A stretch of 28,665 bases of DNA. It comes from a virus. Below the pieces are notes generated by a model that was not told the DNA's origin, did not search any database, and was given only the letters and a program-made list of their open reading frames with translations. The DNA lies in IMG/VR virus record IMGVR_UViG_3300044625_001181, positions 1-28,665 of that record; one strand, written 5' to 3'. The position numbers and the translations under genes are program-made. Positions 8,005 to 14,507 of this stretch are shown here, piece after piece (the first letter of the stretch is position 1; every line of letters begins with the position of its first letter).

Positions 8005-8963
8005 AATTTAATTTTTGATTGTGTAGGTGGGGTAGCCATCTCTTCGATTCTCATGTTTTCAAATACAGCTTTAAAGAAACTCATTCTAGTATCTCCGTTA
8101 CGACATTTAAGAAAATGAGCTACAAGAATACTATCGTCTTTAATTATAAATCTTTCCGGACCGTAATATTCAATTTTTCTCTGAGCCGGTCGGTTAATAC
8201 CGATTAACATATCAGCGTGTTGTAACAAAGCGTCACCACCAAATATATCAGAATCCAAAATAAAATTACCATACTTACCATTTTCAGCTCTTTCAGGGCT
8301 GTCAACATTTCTATTTAGCTGACTAAGAATTATAAATATAACTGGTAGTTTTCTTTTAAGTCTTGTTAGCTCTTCACCAAGTTGATATAACATTTCGTAT
8401 TTATCTTTATGGTTGTAAGACTTGTTTAAAAGAATTGAGTGATCTAAAGTGACTACAAATTTTGTTTTGTGTTCTTCATAATAATTTGAAATAGTTTCTG
8501 AAAATTCTTGTACTGTACAAGGCGTGTCTACAATATCAATTGGAAGATTTAATCTAGAATCTCGGTATTGTTTACACAATTCAAAATCATTAGGATTTAG
8601 TTTATAACCACCGGCGCTACACAACTCTTTATAAGTTTTTCCTAACGAAGCAGAAAATTCTCTAATAGCTGATACACGTCCGATCATTTCAAACTGAAAT
8701 TCTAAGATTCTAAAATCTTGATTAGGATTTAAGTTAAACGACTCTCTAATGATTTGATCTTTTAATAAAGTCTTACCACTACCGGGCCTACCTCCTATAA
8801 CTACCATAGAGTTCCATTCTATACCGTCTACACCAGCATCATTAAACTTAGACCAAGGTGTAATAAAACTTGTAGTTTTACCTAAAGCTCGACTTCTGAG
8901 ATATTCTAAAGATTCTTGATAAGCGTTTTCTTTAGATTTCCATCTTTTTACTCTTAATATCAT
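8001..8963 (-). CDS. DnaB-type replicative helicase (RecA-like core only)
   Basis: The 320-aa protein contains the RecA-like ATPase core of DnaB/gp4-type hexameric helicases. Walker A is GRPGSGKT (58-65), E92 in EFQFEM lies in motif H1a, Walker B is VVTLDH (170-175), motif H3 is FIILSQLNR (210-218), and CRNGDT (287-292) fits motif H4. The N-terminal DnaG-binding domain of bacterial DnaB is missing, which explains the short length. It should unwind the fork ahead of the phage polymerase and work with the primase at 4907-5857. It overlaps both neighbours by 4 nt. Confidence 0.85.
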   Translation of the reverse strand: MILRVKRWKSKENAYQESLEYLRSRALGKTTSFITPWSKFNDAGVDGIEWNSMVVIGGRPGSGKTLLKDQIIRESFNLNPNQDFRILEFQFEMIGRVSAIREFSASLGKTYKELCSAGGYKLNPNDFELCKQYRDSRLNLPIDIVDTPCTVQEFSETISNYYEEHKTKFVVTLDHSILLNKSYNHKDKYEMLYQLGEELTRLKRKLPVIFIILSQLNRNVDSPERAENGKYGNFILDSDIFGGDALLQHADMLIGINRPAQRKIEYYGPERFIIKDDSILVAHFLKCRNGDTRMSFFKAVFENMRIEEMATPPTQSKIKL

Positions 8964-9562
8964 ACAATACGCTCTTTAATAAACGATTCGTTATCATCGG
9001 TACCGTTCATATAGTTTTCACAATAAACAGCAAGATCAGACATAAACGTTTTATCAGATTCTTGTTTTCTTATAAAGAACTGAGATGTTCTCATATAAAG
9101 CCAGTTTTTTCTTTGGTATTCGTTTACATATACCACAGTAGCTTCTAATATAGTATCCCAGGAATAATCATAAGTTTCGAAAAACCATCTAAACGCGTTT
9201 TCTATCTGTTTTCTATCAGATCGTGCGTACTTACCGTTCGGAAGTTTTATTTTAGGAAACAGCGATAAGTACTTCACAATATTATTTTCAAAATCATTAC
9301 CCAACAATGTAGCTGACGTCTTTTTTTTACTTATTCTAAAATATTTATCCATTTTGTCAATAAACCTTACAGCGTCATCTGAAAGTTTATTGTCATCGCC
9401 AACCCATCTCTTACCTTTAAGAGTGTTTAATTCATTAGTAGTATTTATAAGAACCGGAGCTATCGATTCCCTCATACTACATAAAAGATAAAATTCGTTA
9501 GGCGTTATTCCCTGGGAGGTAATCTGATCGAAAAATTCCCTTACATCTACATTAACAGACAT
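8960..9562 (-). CDS. Hypothetical protein, first gene of the replication operon
   Basis: The 200-aa protein is not recognised. It appears largely helical, with a Trp/Tyr-rich middle section (AFRWFFETYDYSWDTILEA, about 124-142). It is translationally coupled (4-nt overlap) to the DnaB-type helicase. Phage helicases are often preceded by a loader, so a loader or replisome role is plausible by context only. Its start lies 17 bp from the divergent gene at 9580; the intervening A/T-rich tract must hold both leaders. No Shine-Dalgarno sequence is present. Confidence 0.7.
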   Translation of the reverse strand: MSVNVDVREFFDQITSQGITPNEFYLLCSMRESIAPVLINTTNELNTLKGKRWVGDDNKLSDDAVRFIDKMDKYFRISKKKTSATLLGNDFENNIVKYLSLFPKIKLPNGKYARSDRKQIENAFRWFFETYDYSWDTILEATVVYVNEYQRKNWLYMRTSQFFIRKQESDKTFMSDLAVYCENYMNGTDDNESFIKERIV

Positions 9563-9579
9563 TTTTTTATATTTACAAC

Positions 9580-9891
9580 ATGAATAAAGACTTAATTTAT
9601 ATTTTAATAATCATTACATTAATTCTTATAGGGGTTATTTTATTTAAAAAAACCAATACAACCCCGTCCATCACTGATACTACTGAATATGATAAGCTTC
9701 GTAAAAAATATGATTCTTTATATGTTGTAAAATTCGAAGAAAGTCTGTTTTATCGTTATAAAATAGATAGTTTAGAATCTTTACCAGAAAAAATTAAATA
9801 CATAAATGGAAAAACTAAAATTGTTATTGCTGATGGTTCTGTTGCTATTCTCGATAGTATCATTCGCTCAGAATCTGGAATTGGATTCTAG
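9580..9891 (+). CDS. Small membrane-anchored protein, possible inner-membrane spanin
   Basis: The 103-aa protein has one N-terminal membrane helix (DLIYILIIITLILIGVILF, about 4-22) followed by a charged exported part of about 80 residues. It is one of only three rightward genes. The next gene begins inside it in another frame, overlapping by 86 nt. This layout resembles Rz/Rz1-type lysis spanin pairs, in which an anchored protein and a second envelope protein are encoded in overlapping frames. That role is an inference from topology. The ATG follows TATATTTAC (9568-9576), a possible promoter -7 element so close that the transcript would be almost leaderless. Confidence 0.65.
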   Translation: MNKDLIYILIIITLILIGVILFKKTNTTPSITDTTEYDKLRKKYDSLYVVKFEESLFYRYKIDSLESLPEKIKYINGKTKIVIADGSVAILDSIIRSESGIGF

Positions 9892-10213
9892 TAAAACTTA
9901 TACTAAATCAGAGCTGAGACAGATAGCTTTTAAGCTAATCGAAGGTAAAGAATGTTGTCAACTTTTACAAATTTTTGAGCAATCAAGTTTATACAAAAAT
10001 AAACTTATTGAGACTCAGGATTCTATAATTGTTTTTAAAACATCTTTGTCCGATGAGCAACAAAAACTTATTACTAAGTTTAAAGAAAACGAGATAGAAT
10101 TTCAAAAAGCTCTCAAAAAACAAAAAGTAAAAACTAAATTATCAAACTCTTTATGGGCCTCTGGACTATTAATTTTAGTAGGAGGAGCTGTTGGAGTATT
10201 TGTTACCAAGTAA
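9806..10213 (+). CDS. Secreted protein with coiled coil and C-terminal membrane helix, spanin-like
   Basis: The 135-aa protein starts with a signal-peptide-like segment (KLLLLMVLLLFSIVSFAQ, to about residue 22), has a long charged helical stretch (about 65-112) likely to form a coiled coil, and ends in a second membrane helix (SLWASGLLILVGGAVGVFV, about 115-133). There is no lipobox cysteine, so it is not a lipoprotein of the Rz1 kind. A signal plus C-terminal membrane helix recalls unimolecular spanins. It overlaps the preceding gene by 86 nt in a different frame and its end overlaps the uracil-DNA glycosylase gene tail to tail by 11 nt. Function is inferred from topology only. Confidence 0.65.
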   Translation: MEKLKLLLLMVLLLFSIVSFAQNLELDSSKTYTKSELRQIAFKLIEGKECCQLLQIFEQSSLYKNKLIETQDSIIVFKTSLSDEQQKLITKFKENEIEFQKALKKQKVKTKLSNSLWASGLLILVGGAVGVFVTK

Positions 10214-10919
10214 TAGGTAATTTGTTAAGTCCGATAAGGGCCTCGTTTACCTTAATAAATAACTCGTTCGACTCCCAGTTTTTTAAATTATTATGAGCAG
10301 CGGATGCCGGATGAGGGGCGTAAAAATTAATTGAATCTTCAGGAATTAATTCATGATATCTAACAGATTGTTTACCAAGAAACATATAAACTATATCAGG
10401 GCGATCGTTACCGATAGTATCAAGCAAAAAAGTAATAAACGGTTTCCAAATATCAAAGTGGCTTCCGGATCTATTGATTGTGGTTGTAAACGCAGAGTTA
10501 ATAAGTAATACACCTTGGTGAGACCAACGCGATAGATTAACGTCCCGCTTATAACTTTCTCCAGGATATACAGATCGTTCGATTTCGTCAAACATATACG
10601 TAAGAGAAGGTTGTTCTTTACCGGTATTACTACACGAAAAAGCTATACCATCGGCTACTGATGGGGTTGGGTACGGATCCTGACCTATACAAACAACTTT
10701 AACACTATCGTAAGGGCACTCTTCGAAGGCCCTAAATACTTGTGTCAGTTTTGGGGTAAATCTTTTACCATCATTTACTTCTTTTACTAAAAATTCTAAG
10801 ATTCTATCAAAATCAGAACTCAAAATAAAAGACTTTAACTTATTACTCCAACCTGATGGTTTAAGTCGTTCGTTAAGTTTAATCTTTATTTCAGAAATAT
10901 CTATAGTTTTACTACTCAT
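10203..10919 (-). CDS. ung: Uracil-DNA glycosylase, family 1
   Basis: This 238-aa enzyme removes uracil from DNA by cutting the N-glycosidic bond. The water-activating motif is GQDPYP (79-84) with D81 and Y83; most family 1 enzymes have His after the Tyr, here it is Pro. The uracil-stacking region is GIAFS (91-95), the strand GVLLINSAFTT supplies N141, and the second motif is HPASA (203-207) in place of the usual HPSPLS, with catalytic H203. Length and order fit the family. Together with the dUTPase it implies that the phage DNA contains normal thymine and that uracil is excluded or repaired. The start overlaps the upstream gene by 4 nt. Confidence 0.92.
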   Translation of the reverse strand: MSSKTIDISEIKIKLNERLKPSGWSNKLKSFILSSDFDRILEFLVKEVNDGKRFTPKLTQVFRAFEECPYDSVKVVCIGQDPYPTPSVADGIAFSCSNTGKEQPSLTYMFDEIERSVYPGESYKRDVNLSRWSHQGVLLINSAFTTTINRSGSHFDIWKPFITFLLDTIGNDRPDIVYMFLGKQSVRYHELIPEDSINFYAPHPASAAHNNLKNWESNELFIKVNEALIGLNKLPITW

Positions 10920-11302
10920 TGTTTCTCTTTTACAATTTCAATTAATTTTTTAAGACATTCAAGTTCTGCTTCTTCGTAACTCCATGTAGGTAATCCTCTA
11001 TCAATGATTGCTTTTTGATATACTTCAATAAATTCTTCTTGTTTTATTTCTTTAATCATAGAAATATAACCTAACCCATCTCCCCATAAAGTTATCTCAG
11101 CAAATAAACCATACTTCTCTCTAAACCATTTAAATGCTTGTTGGTAAAGTGGTGCTTGTATTATGTTTTCAGATGTAGATTTAGTTGATTTATCTATAAT
11201 GAGCATTTCTTCGTCTGCAAACCACCAACCAAAACAAGGTTCATCAAATCCAAGTTCTTTTAAAGCTAATGCTTGTTTATACAGAATAAATTCTTTATTC
11301 AT
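10916..11302 (-). CDS. Conserved phage hypothetical protein
   Basis: This 128-aa protein contains APLYQQAFKWFREKYGL (about 51-67) and ends in YEEAELECLKKLIEIVKEK. I recognise this layout as a common uncharacterised protein of Bacteroidota phages and prophages, without a known role. It is probably alpha/beta with a helical C-terminus. It is translationally coupled to the uracil-DNA glycosylase gene by a 4-nt overlap. Its start is 30 bp from the divergent small gene at 11333. Confidence 0.7.
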   Translation of the reverse strand: MNKEFILYKQALALKELGFDEPCFGWWFADEEMLIIDKSTKSTSENIIQAPLYQQAFKWFREKYGLFAEITLWGDGLGYISMIKEIKQEEFIEVYQKAIIDRGLPTWSYEEAELECLKKLIEIVKEKQ

Positions 11303-11332
11303 GTTATTGTTTAATTTTTATAATTTTACATT

Positions 11333-11638
11333 ATGAGTGAAAAAATTAAATACGATACAATACTACCTGAAGCTATTATAGAAGTAAAAATTTCAGGAGG
11401 ATTTTATAAAAGACTAACCGAAGCATTATTAATGATTTCGGAAACCAAAACACCTGATGAGTTTAAAGAATCTCTTGAAAAAATAAAAGAAAATATTTCT
11501 CCAAGAGATGCTTCAGAAGCCTGTATACACGCTTTGTTACCCTTAATCTACGCTATAGAAACTAGCGCGAAAGAACAAGGTAAAATAACTGTACAAGAAT
11601 TTGACCCAGGGTCAATACCAGAGGATCAGAAAGAATAA
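11333..11638 (+). CDS. Small hypothetical protein
   Basis: A 101-aa rightward gene. The product is acidic and probably helical (FYKRLTEALLMISETKTPDE, then DASEACIHALLPLIYAIE). It is not recognised. The stop codon abuts the stop of the leftward gene at 11639 with no gap, and no terminator hairpin is visible there. TATAATTTTAC (11319-11329) sits just before the ATG, similar to the element before the other rightward operon. This suggests that the two rightward units may share a promoter type. Confidence 0.65.
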   Translation: MSEKIKYDTILPEAIIEVKISGGFYKRLTEALLMISETKTPDEFKESLEKIKENISPRDASEACIHALLPLIYAIETSAKEQGKITVQEFDPGSIPEDQKE

Positions 11639-11944
11639 TTACTTCTTATGATTAAAAGTAAATACATCTTCGGATTGTTGTTGTAAGCTAAGAAGTTTAA
11701 TACTATAGTGTTTAATACCAACTAAATGAGATAACCTGTATACATAATTACCACTAATAAATTTTATGTATTCGGAAGGTTTAATACCTATATTTTCACA
11801 AAAGTCTTTCTTATCTATTTTATAATTAGAATGTAAATCTTTGATACTAGCTACTATTTGAGACTGAGCACATAGATATCTAAAATCTAAATCAGAAAGT
11901 TCGGATATAAATCCGTTAATAAGTTTTGTCGATACATTTTCCAT
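11639..11944 (-). CDS. Hypothetical protein, possible helix-turn-helix
   Basis: This 101-aa protein has a segment, KDFCENIGIKPSEYIKFIS (about 46-64), whose spacing resembles a helix-turn-helix of the Xre type. It could be a small DNA-binding regulator, but the match is weak. Its start overlaps the preceding gene by 1 nt, so the two are co-translated. Confidence 0.55.
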   Translation of the reverse strand: MENVSTKLINGFISELSDLDFRYLCAQSQIVASIKDLHSNYKIDKKDFCENIGIKPSEYIKFISGNYVYRLSHLVGIKHYSIKLLSLQQQSEDVFTFNHKK

Positions 11945-12342
11945 TATCTTAAGTTTAAATTTACAAAATCACCCATTTCAATTATTTGTTGAATTACTAA
12001 ATTAAGTTCGTCTTTAGAAGCGTCACCAAGAGATTTACAAAACATAAATCTTTCGTTATCAACTGTTTTTACAAAACATAATCCAACTTTTTTCTTTATC
12101 TCAAGTTTTAAATCTTCTACCGACTGACCAGTTTCTATTGATAATTCTCTTATACAAGCATGTATTTTTGATAATTGAGCCAAAGTTCCGTTGTCCGGAC
12201 TAGCGTCAAACATTACTGATATCTCATGACCTTCTTCTAACTTATCAATAAATTTTTCATAAATCTCTTTTTTTACATCAGAAATATGAACCATTTTACC
12301 ATTTTTTTTAACAAGTTTTGTTTGTAATAATTGGCTACTCAT
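11944..12342 (-). CDS. Hypothetical protein, possibly NinB/Orf-like
   Basis: The 132-aa protein has TLAQLSKIHACIRELSIETG (about 53-72) followed by VEDLKLEIKKKVGLCF and a helical C-terminus (SKDELNLVIQQIIEMGDF). This order loosely resembles phage NinB/Orf recombination mediators and related Bacteroidota phage proteins, which load or displace SSB-bound recombinases. The match is by eye and weak. It sits among small early-type genes and overlaps the next gene by 1 nt. Confidence 0.5.
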   Translation of the reverse strand: MSSQLLQTKLVKKNGKMVHISDVKKEIYEKFIDKLEEGHEISVMFDASPDNGTLAQLSKIHACIRELSIETGQSVEDLKLEIKKKVGLCFVKTVDNERFMFCKSLGDASKDELNLVIQQIIEMGDFVNLNLR

Positions 12343-12344
12343 AG

Positions 12345-12608
12345 TTACATCCAGGTTTGTTTTGTTATTTTAATTTTATCATTTACTCTTTGCCATCTTT
12401 CGAACCATTCTCCCCATTCACCTCTTTTACTTCTCGAAACAAATACGCAGTTGTCTACACTTAAACTTACCATTCTATCAAGTTCTTTTTTTAAAGTCTT
12501 ATAGTCTTTAAATACTTCTGTTACATTAGAACTTTTAGATTGACCGTTACGATAATCCCTAATACTTTCCTCTGAAGTATAACTAGCTTGTGGTTTGAAT
12601 TTAGCCAT
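12345..12608 (-). CDS. Hypothetical protein
   Basis: The 87-aa protein starts MAKFKPQASYTSEESIRDY. I chose the ATG at 12608, which overlaps the upstream stop by 8 nt, over an in-frame TTG at 12620. It has a basic N-terminal half and a C-terminal part rich in Trp (GEWGEWFERWQRVND). It is not recognised. Both this ATG overlap and that at 3097 are of the ATG-GA/GC-TAA kind typical of coupled genes here. Confidence 0.6.
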   Translation of the reverse strand: MAKFKPQASYTSEESIRDYRNGQSKSSNVTEVFKDYKTLKKELDRMVSLSVDNCVFVSRSKRGEWGEWFERWQRVNDKIKITKQTWM

Positions 12609-12999
12609 AGTTATTTTCAATATTTATATCCATATTATCATTATTTTCATTATGTGCTTGACAAGGATTCATTCTTTTAGCTTTATCTTGATGTATTTTT
12701 AATAATACTTCTTTACCTTTACTTAATTCTTTCATCTTATTCTTTCCAAATTGATCAAACCATTCTTTTAAAGGTAATCTAGTTTCTTCATCTGCATTAA
12801 TTAAAGTATAAGCAGCAAATTTAGGTAGTAGTTCTAAAAATTCTTCTTCACTATACATTCTTTCAGCTTGCCATTTAGCACCTTCAATATATCCAAGTTT
12901 ATATGGAAAAATATGTTTTTGTGGTACAATTGGGTTTTTACTTTTAAAATCATTAAAAGCATTATCAGCAGCTTCTTCAAGAGTTTCTTTATCTTTCAT
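12601..12999 (-). CDS. Hypothetical protein of the RMYSEEE family
   Basis: The 132-aa product starts at the ATG at 12999 (MKDKETLEEAADNAF), immediately after the upstream stop; an earlier in-frame start at 13044 would lie inside the upstream gene. It contains KWQAERMYSEEE (about 43-54) followed by a helical stretch, matching a motif in the next gene upstream (WQADRMYSKEEV). This motif family is frequent in Bacteroidota phages and has no known function. The Asn-rich C-terminus (ENNDNMDINIENN) looks disordered. Confidence 0.6.
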   Translation of the reverse strand: MKDKETLEEAADNAFNDFKSKNPIVPQKHIFPYKLGYIEGAKWQAERMYSEEEFLELLPKFAAYTLINADEETRLPLKEWFDQFGKNKMKELSKGKEVLLKIHQDKAKRMNPCQAHNENNDNMDINIENNYG

Positions 13000-13000
13000 C

Positions 13001-13837
13001 TTATTTCTTTTTAAATTGTTCAAACCATTTGTTGAATACTCCAATTAACAAATTATTTCTACCCATTGTATAAGCATCTTTTGCTATTGTTTCTACTTCT
13101 TCCTTACTATACATCCTGTCAGCCTGCCAAATAAGTTGTTCAGTTAATTTGCTTCTACCATAAAAACAATTATCACAAGCACAATCTTTTTTAGAATAAT
13201 TACCTGTAGCTTCAACTTCTTCTTTATCATAACCATATTCTTCTTTTATTTGAAAGTCAGGATTTCTTCTGTCATAATAACAAAGTTTTGTTAAGTCTAT
13301 TTTACCAGCTTCTTCAAGCGTTTCTTGTCTAGGAAACCATTCTTTATTTAATACTATTTTAAAAGTTTGTCTACTAACACCAGGTACTTCTTCTTTAGGT
13401 TCTTCTTGTGGAATTATGATTTTGTAAGAATAATAAACACCATTTAAAGGATTAGCTCTTTTAGTTTTATTAGGTTCAAAATGTTGTTTTTGTTTTACTT
13501 CAACATACTCACAACTTGGATTCTTAACAAACCATTCTAAAAACTCATCATCAATAGCTTGTACACCATCTTTGATTAAGTCTTGGTCTGTTGTTAGGAT
13601 TATTTTTTTGTACCAAAATTTATCATCATGTTTTTTAGAATCATATCGAACTATATAATTGTACTCAAAGTTAAAAACCCAATCTTCTTCTTTAATATTT
13701 TCATCAGAAGTGGTGTAGATATTATAGCTTGTAACTGGGTGTCCTTGCCTATCCATTAAATCACTGAGATATAAATCTATGCCATCGTTAAATAACCTAC
13801 TTGGTTTATCTGTTGGTAATAAATGTATGTTTTTCAT
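13001..13837 (-). CDS. Conserved phage hypothetical protein
   Basis: This 278-aa protein contains IILTTDQDLIKDGVQAIDD (about 76-94) and EFLEWFVKNPSCEYVEV, a pattern I recognise as recurrent in uncharacterised Bacteroidota phage proteins. The C-terminal third has a possible zinc site (DCACDNCFYG, about 218-227) and then WQADRMYSKEEVETIA, related to the adjacent gene. The two genes probably share a duplicated C-terminal module. It is the first protein gene downstream of the tRNA-like/noncoding block. The leader is AAAAATTATG without Shine-Dalgarno sequence. No function is assigned. Confidence 0.65.
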   Translation of the reverse strand: MKNIHLLPTDKPSRLFNDGIDLYLSDLMDRQGHPVTSYNIYTTSDENIKEEDWVFNFEYNYIVRYDSKKHDDKFWYKKIILTTDQDLIKDGVQAIDDEFLEWFVKNPSCEYVEVKQKQHFEPNKTKRANPLNGVYYSYKIIIPQEEPKEEVPGVSRQTFKIVLNKEWFPRQETLEEAGKIDLTKLCYYDRRNPDFQIKEEYGYDKEEVEATGNYSKKDCACDNCFYGRSKLTEQLIWQADRMYSKEEVETIAKDAYTMGRNNLLIGVFNKWFEQFKKK

Positions 13838-13851
13838 AATTTTTAATTTTT

Positions 13852-13879
13852 AGTAGTCAGGACAGGATTCGAACCTGTA
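13852..13879. repeat. Direct repeat copy 1 (3' end of tRNA-like gene 1)
   Basis: These 28 bp match 14096-14123 with a single mismatch (C versus T in the T loop). They cover the T arm, the 3' acceptor strand and three bases of flank, so the two tRNA-like genes probably arose from one another. Confidence 0.85.
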
Positions 13880-13948
13880 ATTATGGAGCGTAAACTATTT
13901 ACCACATACCTTTGTAACGATAGCGTCTACCAATTCCGCCACCTGACT
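13854..13948 (-). tRNA. tRNA-like gene 1, long variable arm, anticodon unclear
   Basis: The 95-nt sequence has a perfect 7-bp acceptor (AGTCAGG/CCTGACT), a D arm of the leucine/serine type (GCGGAATTGGTAGACGC) and a perfect T arm (ACAGG-TTCGAAT-CCTGT). The 44 nt between D and T arms are long enough for a type II tRNA, and GTAAA-TAG-TTTAC could be the variable arm. No 5-bp stem with a 7-nt anticodon loop can be drawn. The best anticodon-like hairpin is TATC/GGTA around the 8-nt loop GTTACAAA. CCA is not encoded. The D arm suggests tRNA-Leu ancestry, but amino-acid identity cannot be called. It may be a degenerate tRNA, an unusual decoder or a tRNA-like part of a larger RNA. Confidence 0.6.
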
Positions 13949-14097
13949 AAATTTGACTGTCTTTCCAATCTGTCACTCGTTAGATTATGCTCTCTGGACT
14001 TTATGAGTTAAGCCCTGTTAACCGTAAGCATTTCGGTTCGTCTGCAACTAAATGTAAACCTGTGACGAATTTTCCTTATCGTTTACACCTTGCTAAG
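13949..14097 (-). ncRNA. Structured spacer between the two tRNA-like genes
   Basis: These 149 nt hold no protein gene but, on the minus strand, at least four hairpins: TGTAAAC/GTTTACA (14081-14087 with 14053-14059, 7 bp, extended by GCAA/TTGC outside an internal loop), AACCG/CGGTT with a 9-nt loop (14020-14038), GGGCTT/AAGTCC with an 8-nt loop (13996-14015), and AATCT/AGATT with a 10-nt loop (13967-13986). They are probably part of the same structured RNA as 14175-14507. I do not recognise the family. Confidence 0.45.
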
Positions 14098-14123
14098 TAG
14101 TCAGGACAGGATTTGAACCTGTA
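14096..14123. repeat. Direct repeat copy 2 (3' end of tRNA-like gene 2)
   Basis: Partner of the 28-bp repeat at 13852-13879, with one mismatch. Confidence 0.85.
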
Positions 14124-14174
14124 TCCACCCGTTGTTTAACGGAGTGCCTCTGTCGCCAATTCAGCCACCTGACC
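14098..14174 (-). tRNA. tRNA-like gene 2, non-canonical anticodon arm
   Basis: The 77-nt sequence has a 7-bp acceptor (GGTCAGG/CCTGACT, first pair G-U), a D-arm region with conserved GAATTGG, and a perfect T arm (ACAGG-TTCAAAT-CCTGT). Length fits an ordinary type I tRNA. The anticodon region can form TCCG/CGGG around the 8-nt loop TTAAACAA, or a longer stem (TCCGTT/AACGGG) with only 4 nt in the loop. The symmetry excludes a 7-nt loop, so no anticodon can be read with confidence. CCA is not encoded. The 3' half is almost identical to that of tRNA-like gene 1. It may be an aberrant or expanded-loop tRNA, or a tRNA mimic. Confidence 0.6.
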
Positions 14175-14507
14175 TGGTTCACCCTTGAGATTCGTTACAG
14201 GTAACTAGAATATATAATCTAGATGAGATGTTTTCCCACGACATTTCGTAACTAGTTTTCCTCTCAATAGTAATAAGTTAACTACTACCCTCCTCCTTTG
14301 CGCGGCTGCAGGTCACGACTAAGGAAGCGCTTTCACCAGTGATTTCTTTAAGAAGGTTTTTCCCCGGATAGTAGCTAACCGTTTTAATAATGTAATGTTT
14401 CCGGTTCCGTTGTATCAGCATCGCTATACTTTCGAGAGTCTCAATGGTCTCACATGTTGTAGCCTCAACTCATCCCTCAGCGGTTTTATCAAGAGGTATC
14501 TTTAACA
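14175..14507 (-). ncRNA. Candidate large structured noncoding RNA
   Basis: This 333-nt stretch has no protein gene and can fold into a nested structure on the minus strand. An outer 10-bp helix pairs 14487-14496 with 14260-14269 (CCTCTTGATA/TATTGAGAGG). Inside it a 15-bp helix pairs 14366-14380 with 14276-14290 (GGTTAGCTACTATCC/GGGTAGTAGTTAACT, three G-U pairs). This encloses CTTCCTT/AAGGAGG (7 bp). Other hairpins are GTATAGC-GAT-GCT(G)ATAC and, nearer the tRNA-like gene, CTAGA/TCTAG with an 8-nt loop. The 60 bases at 14281-14340 contain 34 G or C, far above the neighbouring genes. It runs directly into tRNA-like gene 2. I do not recognise a known family. Large phage RNAs found near tRNAs (GOLLD, ROOL) are possible relatives. 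Confidence 0.6.

Noticed and set aside
10391-10591. 66-aa leftward frame in the uracil-DNA glycosylase gene
   Set aside because: It is an out-of-frame shadow of a well-conserved enzyme.
9568-11329. TATATTTAC (9568) and TATAATTTTAC (11319) as firm promoters of the rightward genes
   Set aside because: They resemble a -7 element, but no -33 partner was found and such AT-rich words are common here; noted only with the genes.
13854-14174. Suppressor tRNAs for a reassigned stop codon
   Set aside because: TTA occurs in both anticodon regions, but without T at position 33 and without a 7-nt loop, and all recognisable genes here use the standard code with normal lengths.
13949-14507. Group I or group II intron, hammerhead ribozyme, tmRNA or RNase P RNA
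   Set aside because: I could not find the conserved core sequences of any of these (no P7-type pair, no domain V, no CUGAUGA with GAAA core, no RNase P GAGGAAAGUC box).
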